Positions 27,032-36,063 of a stretch of DNA of 64,000 nt are shown here, one piece after another. The notes under the pieces are model-generated. The model was given only the letters and a program-made list of their open reading frames with translations. It was not told where the DNA came from and made no database searches. The position numbers and the translations under genes are program-made. This stretch comes from M3007 sp044347755 (GTDB lineage: Bacteria > Bacteroidota > Bacteroidia > Chitinophagales > Saprospiraceae). Position 1 is the first letter of the stretch, and each line of letters starts with the position of its first letter. The stretch is taken from contig JBIKUE010000010.1 in assembly GCA_044347755.1 (NCBI GenBank), positions 1 to 64,000 of the forward strand, in the 5' to 3' direction.

Positions 27032-28225
27032 TTATTTAGCCAAAACCTTGGATACCAGATCAGCAGCTTCCTGAAATTCAGTTGCGCCCATTACCTGTAG
27101 TCCGGATTCGTCGATAATTTTTTTGGCGATATCTGCATTAGTGCCCTGGAGACGAACAATAACCGGCACCGGGATGGTGCCAATGGCTTTATATGCATCC
27201 ACCACACCCTGAGCTACACGGTCACAACGCACGATTCCTCCAAAAATATTGATCAGAATGGCTTTTACATTCGGGTCCTTCAGGATGAAACGCATGGCAT
27301 TTTCTACACGTTGTGCATCAGCAGTACCACCTACATCAAGGAAGTTGGCGGGCTCACCACCAGACAACTGGATCAGATCCATGGTAGCCATAGCCAAACC
27401 TGCGCCATTTACCATACAACCAACGTTGCCATCCAACTTCACATAGTTCAGATCCATTTCCTGCGCTTCTACATCAGCTGGATCTTCTTCATCTTTGTCG
27501 CGAAGTACTTCCAGATCTTTATGCCGGTACAATGCATTATCATCCAAGGTAACTTTGGAATCTACAGCGATGATGCGATCATCGGATGTTTTCAGGCAAG
27601 GGTTAATCTCAAACATTGCTGCATCAGAGCCTACGAATGCAGCGTAAAGTTTCATAACGAAGTCAACCATTTCCTTGAAAGCTCCACCACTTAGTCCAAG
27701 ATTAAAGGCAACTTTCTGGGCTTGAAACGGCCGAAGACCCAATAATGGATCAACGAATTCAAAAAATACGCGATCAGGTGTTTCATGTGCCACCTTTTCA
27801 ATATCCATTCCACCTTCAGGGGAATACATGATCACATTACAACCGCGGCCACGGTCTGTCAATACACTGATATAAAATTCTTTTGGATCACTGGCGCCTG
27901 GGTAAAAAACATCCTGAGCAACCAACACTTTGCGAACAAGTTTTCCTTCTGCAGAGGTTTGAGGAGTAACCAAACGCATTCCTATCATTGCCTGTGCAAT
28001 TTCACCAGCCAATTCAGGATTCTTAGCCAATTTTACACCACCGCCCTTGCCGCGTCCGCCGGCATGAACCTGTGCTTTAATCACGGTAAAATCGGAGTTG
28101 TATAACTCCTTCATTTTTTTGGCGGCTTCAACTGCTTCAGCAGCGTTCGTGGCCACAATGCCTTCCTGGATTTTTACACCGTAGGACTTCAGGAGTTCCT
28201 TGCCCTGATACTCGTGCAGATTCAT
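27032..28225 (-). CDS. sucC: Succinyl-CoA synthetase, ADP-forming, beta subunit
   Basis: 397 residues, full length. It couples succinyl-CoA cleavage to ATP or GTP formation in the citric acid cycle. The start MNLHEYQGKELLKSYGV, the ATP-grasp region VIKAQVHAGGRGKGGGVKLA (about 49-68), FEINPCLKT, and the C-terminal LINIFGGIVRCDRVA (CoA-ligase domain) are diagnostic. The alpha subunit gene is not adjacent. A TAGTTTTG -7 match lies 45 bases upstream of the ATG on the minus strand. Confidence 0.97.
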   Translation of the reverse strand: MNLHEYQGKELLKSYGVKIQEGIVATNAAEAVEAAKKMKELYNSDFTVIKAQVHAGGRGKGGGVKLAKNPELAGEIAQAMIGMRLVTPQTSAEGKLVRKVLVAQDVFYPGASDPKEFYISVLTDRGRGCNVIMYSPEGGMDIEKVAHETPDRVFFEFVDPLLGLRPFQAQKVAFNLGLSGGAFKEMVDFVMKLYAAFVGSDAAMFEINPCLKTSDDRIIAVDSKVTLDDNALYRHKDLEVLRDKDEEDPADVEAQEMDLNYVKLDGNVGCMVNGAGLAMATMDLIQLSGGEPANFLDVGGTADAQRVENAMRFILKDPNVKAILINIFGGIVRCDRVAQGVVDAYKAIGTIPVPVIVRLQGTNADIAKKIIDESGLQVMGATEFQEAADLVSKVLAK

Positions 28226-28270
28226 TTTCTATGAAAATATAGTGAATGGTGAAATGTTAAATCAAAGGCG

Positions 28271-28278
28271 CAAAACTA
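28271..28278 (-). promoter_or_regulatory. -7 element of sucC
   Basis: The minus strand reads TAGTTTTG, an exact TAnnTTTG match, 45 bases before the sucC ATG. No clear -33 is visible. Confidence 0.45.
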
Positions 28279-28322
28279 CAAAATTGACTCAGACATTATC
28301 CGAAAAATATCCTCCGGAGGCG

Positions 28323-28357
28323 AAAAAATTGTTCTGCAGGGGCGTAAGGCCCTCGCA
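28323..28357 (-). terminator. Probable terminator of the FtsE-like gene
   Basis: A 9-bp stem with one mismatch and one G-U pair (28335-28343 with 28349-28357, five-base loop) is followed on the minus strand by CAGAACAATTTTTTCG. It lies five bases past the stop at 28363. Confidence 0.5.
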
Positions 28358-28362
28358 GGGCG

Positions 28363-29052
28363 TTAACGCAAACCAGAGCCTTCATCATCAACCAGTTTTC
28401 CGTTAATGACCCGAATAATCCTTGCAGGGAAATTTTGGAGGATCCGGTAATCATGAGTGGCACAAAGTACTGCTGTATTGTGTTGCTTTGCCAGGTTTCG
28501 AAGTAATGTCAGTACGTCATCACTGGTTTCAGGATCCAGATTTCCGGTTGGTTCATCTGCAAGTATAATTGGAGGATTGTTTAATAAGGCTCTTGCGATC
28601 ACCACTCGCTGCTGCTCGCCTCCGGAAAGTTCAAAAGGCATCGCTTTGCGTTTTGCAGCAAGCCCAACTTCCTGAAGCACCTCCCCTATTCTCTTGTCCA
28701 TTCCTTGCTCATCTTCCCAACCGGTAGCTTTGAGCACAAAAAACAGGTTTTCTTCAACGTTTCGATCTGTAAGCAGATTAAAATCCTGAAAAACGATCCC
28801 AAGTTTTCTGCGCAATACATGCACATTCCGACGGTTAATTTGCTTTAAATCAAACCCGGCAACGGAACCTGACCCTTTCAGTAAGGGCAATGATGCATAT
28901 AAGGTTTTCAGCAAACTACTCTTCCCGCTACCTGTTTTCCCGATCAGATAGGTGAACTCCCCTGCACCAATTGTCAGATGAATATTGTTTAATATGACAC
29001 TCCCATCTGTTTGCTGAATATCAGCATTGCTAAGATTTACGATATGCGACAC
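28363..29052 (-). CDS. ftsE: FtsE-like ABC ATPase
   Basis: 229 residues, a single ABC nucleotide-binding domain. Walker A LIGKTGSGKSS (36-46), Q-loop VFQDFNLLTDRNVEENL, signature FELSGGEQQRVVIARALL, Walker B IILADEPTGNLD, and the switch histidine CATHD. FtsE-type proteins pair with the permease FtsX to activate cell-wall hydrolases at division; no ftsX is adjacent, which is also usual in many Bacteroidota. The start is GTG at 29052: an in-frame stop lies five codons upstream and no ATG is available. The LolD/MacB group is the alternative. Confidence 0.82.
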   Translation of the reverse strand: MSHIVNLSNADIQQTDGSVILNNIHLTIGAGEFTYLIGKTGSGKSSLLKTLYASLPLLKGSGSVAGFDLKQINRRNVHVLRRKLGIVFQDFNLLTDRNVEENLFFVLKATGWEDEQGMDKRIGEVLQEVGLAAKRKAMPFELSGGEQQRVVIARALLNNPPIILADEPTGNLDPETSDDVLTLLRNLAKQHNTAVLCATHDYRILQNFPARIIRVINGKLVDDEGSGLR

Positions 29053-29161
29053 GGCAACTGGTTGTTAAATTATGGTGCGAATTTGAGGCTTTTTTCACTT
29101 TTTTTATAAAAACCTGAAAATGTGTGCGATAATTGCCCTTGAAAATCTACTGTTGCACCCT

Positions 29162-29773
29162 ATGAATGCTAAAACACTTGTCTTTGTCGTATTCGCTGTA
29201 TGGGCTGCCATCTGTTGGAGATGGTATGTTTGTGGCTTAATGGACGCCTGCGAACCAACTGCCAATTTGGCCAATGAACAGGTCATTGCATTGCCGGAAG
29301 AGCAGGAGCCGGCAGCAAAAGATCCCACCCCCGAAATCCAACCAGTTAGCGCAGAACCGACTACAAATCAGCCAATAAACAAACCATCTTCTCCAGTAAC
29401 CTCCGACCGAATGGACGAGGTTCAGGTGGTAACGACTTCGAACAAAGTGGTGATATACTACCCTTATAAATCGGCTAAAAAGGAGGAAAATGCCACCATT
29501 GATACCTATCTTGAAAATCTGGCCATTCAACTTAAATCATCAGGAGGAAAGGTATCCATTACAGGACACACCGATTTTGTTGGAGAGCCAGATGAGAATT
29601 ATCGTTTTGGCTTGCTCAGGGCAAATGGAATTCGTGATGTTTTGATTAAAAAAGGGGTATCAGCAGCGCAAATCAAATGTAAATCTTCAGGGGATAAAAA
29701 GCCTGTTGCCACCAATGATACGCCGTATGGCCGGTATCAAAACCGAAGGGTTGAAATCCTTGTAAGCCAATAA
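29162..29773 (+). CDS. OmpA-domain envelope protein
   Basis: 203 residues from ATG 29162. An N-terminal membrane helix or signal anchor (about 3-25), a Pro/Glu/Thr-rich linker (about 35-85), then an OmpA C-terminal peptidoglycan-binding domain (about 95-203) with GKVSITGHTDFVGEPDENYRFGLLRA and the end GRYQNRRVEILVSQ. It should link membrane and peptidoglycan. The helix lacks a clear cleavage site, and a cysteine near residue 24 is not in a lipobox. A -7-like TACTGTTG (29148-29155) lies six bases before this ATG, favouring it over one 14 codons upstream. It is 44 bases ahead of the HhH gene. Confidence 0.85.
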   Translation: MNAKTLVFVVFAVWAAICWRWYVCGLMDACEPTANLANEQVIALPEEQEPAAKDPTPEIQPVSAEPTTNQPINKPSSPVTSDRMDEVQVVTTSNKVVIYYPYKSAKKEENATIDTYLENLAIQLKSSGGKVSITGHTDFVGEPDENYRFGLLRANGIRDVLIKKGVSAAQIKCKSSGDKKPVATNDTPYGRYQNRRVEILVSQ

Positions 29774-29817
29774 TTTAACCAATCTGCCATAACCGCCAAC
29801 CATTTAATAACAGAATT

Positions 29818-30771
29818 ATGTTTGAAAATAACCCTTTTGCAACGCATACCGTTGAAATTCTAATCATGCTTTTTGGCGCCTTTTTCATAGGCATGTGGCT
29901 GGGCTGGATCCTTTGGGGCCGCCTTAAGCAGGAACTGGACCGAATGAAAATCGACAACCAAAGTCTCCACGTTACACTGGACGCCCTGCGTCTGGAAATG
30001 GAAAGCCTGAAAACCCGGGCTACGGTAGCTGAATCAGACAATACCAACCTGAGTAATCAAATCAATAATCTGAACCGGGAGTTAACCTCGGCCAAAGAAA
30101 AATCCGCATATCTGGACCAGGAGTTATCGGTTACGCAACAAAGAAACCGGCAAGTAGAAACGGAGTTAGGGCTGTCCATCACACCAGACACTATTATTGC
30201 CGACGATATCCCATTAGAAATTCAAACGCTGACCACAGAAAAACCTTTAGTAGAACCAACTGAAGGCATCACTTTTGAATCCTTCCTTCCCATTGAAGAA
30301 AAAATGGAATCAGTTGTTGCTATAGATCACGAGCCGGTTGATCATTCCATTGATTCTCCATTACCTGAACCGCTTGCCCCAGAACTGCCATCCAGTCCGG
30401 TATTCAGTATTGAGCCTCAAGTTGTTCCTGATGCCAAAACCGCAAAAGGCACACGCAATAAAACCGCTCAAAAAGAAGAAAAAACGCCAGAAGCAGCTTC
30501 AGATGTGCCCGAAAAGGATGACCTCACGGTTATTGAAGGAATTGGACCAAAGATCCAGATGCTGCTTAATCAGTATGGTATTTCAACGTACCGCCATCTG
30601 GCAGATGCCGATGTTGCCAAATTAAAAGAAATACTTTCTACAGCCGGCCCGCAGCTAGCCATGCACGATCCTGGAACCTGGCCGTCTCAGGCTAACCTTG
30701 CAGCCAACGATCAATGGGATACCCTTATGTCAGTTCAAGGGTTCTTAAAAGGCGGCAAAAAGCCTGATTAA
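29818..30771 (+). CDS. Membrane-anchored coiled-coil protein with C-terminal helix-hairpin-helix domain
   Basis: 317 residues. A membrane helix (about 11-33) with a GxxxGxxxG-like face, a coiled coil (about 34-116), an acidic Pro-rich linker (about 120-230), and a helix-hairpin-helix domain (about 235-310) with DDLTVIEGIGPKIQMLL and AMHDPGTWPSQANLA. The latter sequence is typical of a family of predicted DNA-binding HhH domains that also appear fused to ribosomal protein L21 or complex I NuoE. Here it would sit in the cytoplasm tethered to the membrane. It follows an OmpA-domain gene, and its stop overlaps the convergent CBM9-like gene by four bases. DNA binding is inferred. Confidence 0.8.
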   Translation: MFENNPFATHTVEILIMLFGAFFIGMWLGWILWGRLKQELDRMKIDNQSLHVTLDALRLEMESLKTRATVAESDNTNLSNQINNLNRELTSAKEKSAYLDQELSVTQQRNRQVETELGLSITPDTIIADDIPLEIQTLTTEKPLVEPTEGITFESFLPIEEKMESVVAIDHEPVDHSIDSPLPEPLAPELPSSPVFSIEPQVVPDAKTAKGTRNKTAQKEEKTPEAASDVPEKDDLTVIEGIGPKIQMLLNQYGISTYRHLADADVAKLKEILSTAGPQLAMHDPGTWPSQANLAANDQWDTLMSVQGFLKGGKKPD

Positions 30772-31538
30772 TCCAGTGTCAACAGTCCAAATATTCCGGC
30801 ATCAATCCAGCCACGATTCTTGTCTTGCCCCGGAACAGGTACAGAACCCATGAAATTTTCCCGTTCGGGTGAATGGTCGTTGTCACAATATGCCAGTGCA
30901 AAGCCCATCTTTTTGCCTTTTCGAAGCATTTTGGAAATATTTTCCTCATCAGGCAGATCCGAATACTCATTGCCATCGAATATCTTAATTGCTACCTCCC
31001 AGGTGCTAAACTTTCCATTCGTAATCCGGCGCGTAGTGCAATGGTCATCGAAATAAGCTGGCACTGAATCGGGACGGATGTCTACTACTTTGCCGTCCAG
31101 TGCAATGTGATAGGCAAATGCATTATAACTAAACTGATGGATCCCACCTGAAGCATCTTCATCTACAAAGATCTCCAGACAATCATCATCCCAATATTTC
31201 AGCAAACCGTCTTGGTGACTATCCATGAGGGTATCGTCTGTAATTTCAGCCAGGACATACAGGTTGTTTTCGTCCCAAAGCAACTTGTATCGTCCGGAAA
31301 AATCTGCTGCAAGAGGAGGATTGCCTATCCATGTTTGATCCAGAGGCAACCATTCGGCTTTTGACCAGACGGCATCAGCTGCACTTCCATCAAGAATTGG
31401 GGTGCCATAACCGGCCATCATCTGGGCAGAGCGTAATGACTCGACAGGCTTTTCTACTGGTTCCTGGGGACTTTCCACCCATAAAAATGCCAGAACCAGA
31501 AAAGCAATACTTAGTGCGATCAAAGAGTCTTTGTTCAT
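30768..31538 (-). CDS. CBM9-like sugar-binding protein with N-terminal anchor
   Basis: 256 residues. One hydrophobic N-terminal helix (about 6-22) without a clear cleavage site, then a beta-sandwich of the carbohydrate-binding family 9 type (about 45-255) with PILDGSAADAVWSKAEWLPL, LLWDENNLYVLAEITDDTL, WDDDCLEIFVDEDASGG and WEVAIKIF. No catalytic domain is attached. It probably binds sugar or glycan outside the inner membrane. Upstream a near-consensus AACCTTTG (minus strand, 31582-31589) may be its -7 element. Its gene is divergent from nuoA. Confidence 0.82.
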   Translation of the reverse strand: MNKDSLIALSIAFLVLAFLWVESPQEPVEKPVESLRSAQMMAGYGTPILDGSAADAVWSKAEWLPLDQTWIGNPPLAADFSGRYKLLWDENNLYVLAEITDDTLMDSHQDGLLKYWDDDCLEIFVDEDASGGIHQFSYNAFAYHIALDGKVVDIRPDSVPAYFDDHCTTRRITNGKFSTWEVAIKIFDGNEYSDLPDEENISKMLRKGKKMGFALAYCDNDHSPERENFMGSVPVPGQDKNRGWIDAGIFGLLTLD

Positions 31539-31661
31539 TTAAGGTAAGTTGTAATAGGAAACGAGTACTTTTTTTGAGATACAAAGGTTGAAAAATTCTA
31601 AACTAAAATTACTTAGTGTCGTTCTTACGAATTGAGGCAATAAATGTCCAAACCATTTGGC

Positions 31662-31669
31662 TACCTTTG
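31662..31669 (+). promoter_or_regulatory. -7 element of the nuo operon
   Basis: Exact TACCTTTG, 49 bases before the nuoA ATG. No -33 TTG is found at standard spacing; the nearest, TTG at 31632-31634, is 27 bases away. Confidence 0.55.
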
Positions 31670-31718
31670 CCGCGCCTGGTAAATCACCAAGGAATAAAAA
31701 CTCTGTTCAGTAAAAGTT

Positions 31719-32081
31719 ATGGAGCCTACCGGATATCTGCCCATTATTATGCAATCCCTGGTCGCAATTGGATTTGTAGCCCTGGTTTTGATTGTAGTTC
31801 CACGTTTGGGCCCTCGCCGAAGCAGCAAAAAAAAGGATGAAAATTTTGAATGTGGTATTGAGAGTCAGGGCAATGCACGTATCCCGGTCTCGATCAAGTA
31901 CCTCATGACCGCTATTTTGTTCGTGTTGTTCGACGTGGAGGTTATTTTTTTCTATCCATATGCGGTGAATTTCCGAGCGATGGGCACTGAAGGGTTCCTG
32001 GCTGTTGTGATGTTTGTGGCTATATTCCTTGTTGGATTTTACTATGTGCTGCGCAAGGGCGCCTTTGAGTGGGACAAATAA
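31719..32081 (+). CDS. nuoA: NADH-quinone oxidoreductase subunit A
   Basis: 120 residues with three membrane helices (about 8-27, 63-85, 92-112). The loop FECGIESQGNAR (about 44-55) and helix YLMTAILFVLFDVEVIFFYPYA are typical of NuoA. It is part of the membrane arm near the quinone site of complex I. It is the first gene of the fourteen-subunit nuo locus and is preceded by a TACCTTTG -7 element. Confidence 0.96.
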   Translation: MEPTGYLPIIMQSLVAIGFVALVLIVVPRLGPRRSSKKKDENFECGIESQGNARIPVSIKYLMTAILFVLFDVEVIFFYPYAVNFRAMGTEGFLAVVMFVAIFLVGFYYVLRKGAFEWDK

Positions 32082-32138
32082 TATAATGAGGTGTTATGCC
32101 TTGATGCATCTCGTTTTTTTGAACGTCAACCATAAATC

Positions 32139-32675
32139 ATGTCAAATCAAGTAGAAATACCAGACGGTTACAATGGCGAAGGGTTCTTTGCTACTAAACT
32201 ATCCTCCGCTGTAGGATTGGCACGCGCTAATTCCATTTGGCCTCTTCCCTTCGCTACTTCCTGCTGTGGGATTGAGTTCATGGCTACGATGGGCACGAAC
32301 TATGATCTGGCTCGCTTCGGCATGGAGCGCCTGTCCTTCTCCCCCCGCCAAGCCGACCTGTTAATGGTAATGGGTACCATTGCCAAAAAAATGGGTCCTA
32401 TCCTCAAACAGGTATACACCCAAATGGCTGAACCCAAGTGGGTTATTGCCGTTGGCGCATGTGCCAGCTCCGGAGGCATATTCGACACTTATTCCGTTTT
32501 GCAGGGAATTGACAAAGTAATCCCTGTAGACGTTTATGTTCCTGGCTGCCCACCACGTCCGGAACAAATCATTGATGGTATTCTAAAGATCCAGGAGCTG
32601 GTTAAAAACGAACCTCTCCGTCGCAGGCATTCTCCAGAATACCAGCACCTCATGGAAAAATATCAAATTGGCTAA
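32139..32675 (+). CDS. nuoB: NADH-quinone oxidoreductase subunit B
   Basis: 178 residues. It holds iron-sulfur cluster N2, the last electron carrier before quinone. The cysteines are in FATSCCGIEFMA (two adjacent), GACASSGGIF, and VPGCPPRPE. The length is normal. It lies 57 bases after nuoA, and its TAA ends four bases before the nuoC ATG. Confidence 0.98.
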   Translation: MSNQVEIPDGYNGEGFFATKLSSAVGLARANSIWPLPFATSCCGIEFMATMGTNYDLARFGMERLSFSPRQADLLMVMGTIAKKMGPILKQVYTQMAEPKWVIAVGACASSGGIFDTYSVLQGIDKVIPVDVYVPGCPPRPEQIIDGILKIQELVKNEPLRRRHSPEYQHLMEKYQIG

Positions 32676-32679
32676 TTGG

Positions 32680-33207
32680 ATGGACAGCGAACAAATTCTT
32701 ACCCTATTGGCGGAAAAAATGCCTGATTCTGTTGTATCAAACGATACCGCTTTGGACGGCATTCTGAATATTCATACCACCAGGGAACAACTGATACAGC
32801 TGTTACAATTGCTCCGCGATGACCAGCAGCTAGGTTTCAACTTCCTGACCTCACTTTGCGCTATTCACTACCCCGAAAACTCCGGGCAGGAATTGGGCAT
32901 GATATATCACCTGCACAACTGGACGAAAAACGTGCGAATTCGGGTGAAAGTCTTTTTCTCAAAAGATGATCCGCATGTTCCTACAGCAACTTCCTTATGG
33001 CCATCTGCCAACTGGCAGGAACGGCAGGAGTACGACTTTTTCGGTGTTGTATTTACCGGCCACCCGGATCTGCGACGCATCCTCAATGTGGACGATATGG
33101 AAGTGTTTCCGCTACGTAAGGAATACCGCCTGGAAGATGGCACACGTACCGACAAAGATGACCGGTTCTTCGGTCGCGATGGACACGTTGGCAGAAGTTT
33201 TGATTAA
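32680..33207 (+). CDS. nuoC: NADH-quinone oxidoreductase subunit C
   Basis: 175 residues from ATG 32680; an in-frame TTG at 32668 overlaps nuoB and is less likely. It is a peripheral-arm subunit near the quinone site. Family features are the FNFLTSLCAIHYPE segment (about 50-63), SANWQERQEYDFFGVVFTGHPDLRRIL (about 106-132, more than one motif) and EVFPLRKEYRLEDG near the C-terminus. nuoC and nuoD are separate genes here, not fused. Confidence 0.95.
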   Translation: MDSEQILTLLAEKMPDSVVSNDTALDGILNIHTTREQLIQLLQLLRDDQQLGFNFLTSLCAIHYPENSGQELGMIYHLHNWTKNVRIRVKVFFSKDDPHVPTATSLWPSANWQERQEYDFFGVVFTGHPDLRRILNVDDMEVFPLRKEYRLEDGTRTDKDDRFFGRDGHVGRSFD

Positions 33208-33219
33208 GCATTAGACATC

Positions 33220-34425
33220 ATGCAAGTTCAATCATATTTTTCTTCCCTGGACAGTCTTGACGGGGAACTCGCAACACTCAATCTGGGGCCCACGCACCCG
33301 GCCACGCACGGTATTTTCCAAAACGTGCTCAAAATGGACGGTGAAAAAATCGTGCATGCAGAGCCCACCATTGGTTACATCCATCGTGCATTTGAAAAAC
33401 TGGCCGAACGTCGTCCGTACAATCAAATCACGCCGATTACAGACCGTCTAAACTATTGTTCCTCTCCCATCAACAACATGGGATGGCACATGACCGTAGA
33501 GAAATTGATCGGTTGCGAATTACCTAAACGTGCGCAGTATATGCGCATTATTATTATGGAACTTTCCCGTATTGCGGACCATCTGGTCTGCAATACTGTT
33601 ATCGGGGTTGATACCGGAGCACTGACCGGTTTTACCTATATGTTCCAGGAGCGCGAGCGGATTTACGAGCTATTTGAAGAAGTGTGTGGCTCACGTCTGA
33701 CCACGAATATTGGCCGGATTGGAGGCATGGAGCGCGACTTCACGCCAACTTTTCACGCCAAGCTGAAAGACTTTTTAAAGACATTCCCGGCTCGTTTTGA
33801 GGAGTTTTGCGGATTGTTGGAGCGAAACCGTATTTTCATGGACCGCTGCATCGGCGCCGGCCCCATTACTGCTGATATGGCCATGGCATATGGATTTACC
33901 GGCCCCAATCTCCGTGCGGCAGGGGTAGATTACGATGTTCGTGTGATGAGCCCATACAGCAGCTATGGTGATTTTGATTTCATTATTCCGGTAGGTATTA
34001 ACGGCGACACATACGACCGCTTTATGGTACGTCAGGAGGAAATCAGACAATCCTTGAAGATCATAAACGACGCCTACAATAATTTACCCGAGGGTCCTTA
34101 CCATGCGGACGTTCCGGAATTTTATCTGCCGGACAAGCCGGATGTTTATACCAAGATGGAAGCGCTGATCTACCATTTCAAAGTGGTGATGCAAGAGACT
34201 CCAATTCCGGTTGGTGAAGTTTATCATTGTGTGGAAGGCGGTAACGGTGAGTTAGGTTTCTATCTGATTAGCGATGGAGGTCGCACACCATATCGTTTGC
34301 ACTTCCGTCGCCCGTGTTTCATTTATTATCAGGCCTATCCTGAAATGATTAAAGGCGCCATGCTCTCAGATGCCATTCTAACCATGAGTTCCATGAATGT
34401 GATTGCCGGAGAGCTGGATGCGTGA
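33220..34425 (+). CDS. nuoD: NADH-quinone oxidoreductase subunit D
   Basis: 401 residues (49-kDa subunit), which forms the quinone pocket with NuoB. NLGPTHPATHGIFQNVLK at about 21-38, VHAEPTIGYIHRAFEKLAE at 46-64, GGMERDFTPTF (about 168-178) and the C-terminal MNVIAGELDA, equivalent to the usual GEVDR end, are present. Twelve bases separate it from nuoC. Confidence 0.97.
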   Translation: MQVQSYFSSLDSLDGELATLNLGPTHPATHGIFQNVLKMDGEKIVHAEPTIGYIHRAFEKLAERRPYNQITPITDRLNYCSSPINNMGWHMTVEKLIGCELPKRAQYMRIIIMELSRIADHLVCNTVIGVDTGALTGFTYMFQERERIYELFEEVCGSRLTTNIGRIGGMERDFTPTFHAKLKDFLKTFPARFEEFCGLLERNRIFMDRCIGAGPITADMAMAYGFTGPNLRAAGVDYDVRVMSPYSSYGDFDFIIPVGINGDTYDRFMVRQEEIRQSLKIINDAYNNLPEGPYHADVPEFYLPDKPDVYTKMEALIYHFKVVMQETPIPVGEVYHCVEGGNGELGFYLISDGGRTPYRLHFRRPCFIYYQAYPEMIKGAMLSDAILTMSSMNVIAGELDA

Positions 34426-34475
34426 TAAGGAATATGTGTGAGTGAAAAACAGTTAATTAAAATCAAGTCTGACCA

Positions 34476-35018
34476 ATGCATAACGCTACTCAGGACGCAC
34501 CACCCTTTACATATTCAGAAGCTGCCCGCAATGAAGTGCTGGGCATCATAAAAAAATACCCGGAAGGCAAGGGCAAAAGCGCAATTCTTCGTGCGCTGCA
34601 TATTGCGCAGGAGGAAAACAACGGATGGCTAAGTGTTCCGGCCATGGACGAGGTAGCTAAAACCCTTGGTATTGCCTCCATTGAGGTATACGAAGTGGCC
34701 TCTTTTTACTCCATGTTCAACCTGGCTCCGGTAGGTAAATATGTGCTGGAGTTCTGTCAAACCGGCCCATGTGCCATCGAGGGTGCTGAAAAGATCATTG
34801 AGTATACTAAGCTCAAACTTGGTATTGGTAAAAACCAAACTACACCTGATGGAATGTTTACGATCAAACAGGTGGAATGTTTAGGCGCCTGTGGCTATGC
34901 CCCAATGATGCAGGTTGGAGAATTCTACCATGAGCACCTCACAGAGGTGAAAATGGATCAATTTATTGAAGATTGTCGTGCCGGAAAAATTGATAAGGGC
35001 ACCTGGAAAATGCACTAA
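34476..35018 (+). CDS. nuoE: NADH-quinone oxidoreductase subunit E
   Basis: 180 residues (24-kDa subunit). A thioredoxin-like fold carries the 2Fe-2S cluster N1a through CQTGPC (about 91-96) and CLGAC (about 132-136). The N-terminal helices include KYPEGKGKSAILRALHIAQ. It pairs with NuoF, but here three other genes stand between nuoE and nuoF; the next gene starts 11 bases after its stop. Confidence 0.96.
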   Translation: MHNATQDAPPFTYSEAARNEVLGIIKKYPEGKGKSAILRALHIAQEENNGWLSVPAMDEVAKTLGIASIEVYEVASFYSMFNLAPVGKYVLEFCQTGPCAIEGAEKIIEYTKLKLGIGKNQTTPDGMFTIKQVECLGACGYAPMMQVGEFYHEHLTEVKMDQFIEDCRAGKIDKGTWKMH

Positions 35019-35029
35019 ATTCAAATAGC

Positions 35030-35614
35030 ATGAAGCAATTGTTGACTATACTATGTGTGACAGGATTTTTGTTTGCCTGCCAAAACCAACCGGAACCACC
35101 TAAGCAGGAGGTTCAGCAGGTTGAAGGACAGCCTGTTGACAACCAGGAGTTAGAAAAACAAAAAGAAGCGGCGGCAAAAGAAGGTATTTATATTTCCAAT
35201 TCGGATATCGTTGGATCGGGCAAGGCCAATATCATAGGGAAAAATGTGGCCATTAGAAGTGGCGCAAGTTTTAGCACCGAAAGCCTGGGAGTTTTCGCAG
35301 AAAATGAACCAGTCTCAATGATTTCCAATCAAGTAGTTCAAACAGAAGGGGAAGGCATTTTGAATCAACCCGTAACCTTAAGTGGTAAAGGTGGAAAGAT
35401 AACTATCCCAAAAGGCAAAACAATTCTCATAGTTGGAACAAATAATGCCAATGGTAACCAACAAGTAGTATACGATGACCCTAAAAAAGGCAGATTTGAA
35501 GGTGAGGTAAATGCTTCCGTATTTCAAACCAGGATTTTTGCTGTGTGGCATCAGGTTGAAAGGCCAAACGGTGAAAAGGGCTGGGTGCTCAGTAAAGATT
35601 TGCAACCCAAATAA
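35030..35614 (+). CDS. SH3-like lipoprotein inserted in the nuo operon
   Basis: 194 residues. Signal peptide with lipobox-like FLFAC (cysteine about 17), a Gln/Glu-rich linker (about 18-50), then an SH3b-like beta domain (about 65-194) with GKNVAIRSGASFSTESLGVF near the start and GEKGWVLSKDLQPK at the end. SH3b domains usually bind cell-wall peptides or glycans. The protein should face the periplasm on a lipid anchor. It lies 11 bases after nuoE and 2 bases before a DUF2750 gene, so it is part of the transcript. No link to complex I is known to me. Confidence 0.75.
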   Translation: MKQLLTILCVTGFLFACQNQPEPPKQEVQQVEGQPVDNQELEKQKEAAAKEGIYISNSDIVGSGKANIIGKNVAIRSGASFSTESLGVFAENEPVSMISNQVVQTEGEGILNQPVTLSGKGGKITIPKGKTILIVGTNNANGNQQVVYDDPKKGRFEGEVNASVFQTRIFAVWHQVERPNGEKGWVLSKDLQPK

Positions 35615-35616
35615 TT

Positions 35617-36021
35617 ATGCCACCATTAACCAAAAAAGAATTTGATGAAGTACTGGCCAGAAAGCCTGAAAGCAGGTATAAGTATTTCATTCGGACGGTA
35701 ACTGCAGAAGAGGAAGTTTGGGGGCTGGCTGATGATGAAGGCTGGCTGATGCTGGAAGTAGACGGTGAAAATCAGGATGCACTGGCTGTTTTTCCAAATC
35801 CTGAGTTTGTCCAGGCATTTCAGCAGGCAGGTGAAGGAGCGTTTGATGAATACCATGTGGAAGCATTGGATTTATATGAATTTTTTGAATGGCTGGAGGA
35901 TTTCAAGACAGAAAACATCAAAGTGGCTGTATTCCCAACACCCAACTTTCAAAGTGCGGTGATGAAGCCTGAAATAGTGAGAGCAGATTTTGAAGCGGAG
36001 TTTGCCAAAGAACAAGAGTGA
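35617..36021 (+). CDS. DUF2750 protein, copy 1, in the nuo operon
   Basis: 134 residues, acidic, no signal peptide or membrane helix. The segment YKYFIRTVTAEEEVWGLADD and the GLADDEGW motif (36-43) followed by FPNPEFVQAF and VEALDLYEFFEWL match the DUF2750 family of small cytoplasmic proteins with unknown role. It starts two bases after the SH3-like lipoprotein stop. A paralogue follows 42 bases downstream, so the pair comes from a tandem duplication that has diverged strongly. Confidence 0.8.
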   Translation: MPPLTKKEFDEVLARKPESRYKYFIRTVTAEEEVWGLADDEGWLMLEVDGENQDALAVFPNPEFVQAFQQAGEGAFDEYHVEALDLYEFFEWLEDFKTENIKVAVFPTPNFQSAVMKPEIVRADFEAEFAKEQE

Positions 36022-36063
36022 ACCATAAACCCAAGCGGCTTGACGCTTGAAATTGAACAACTT

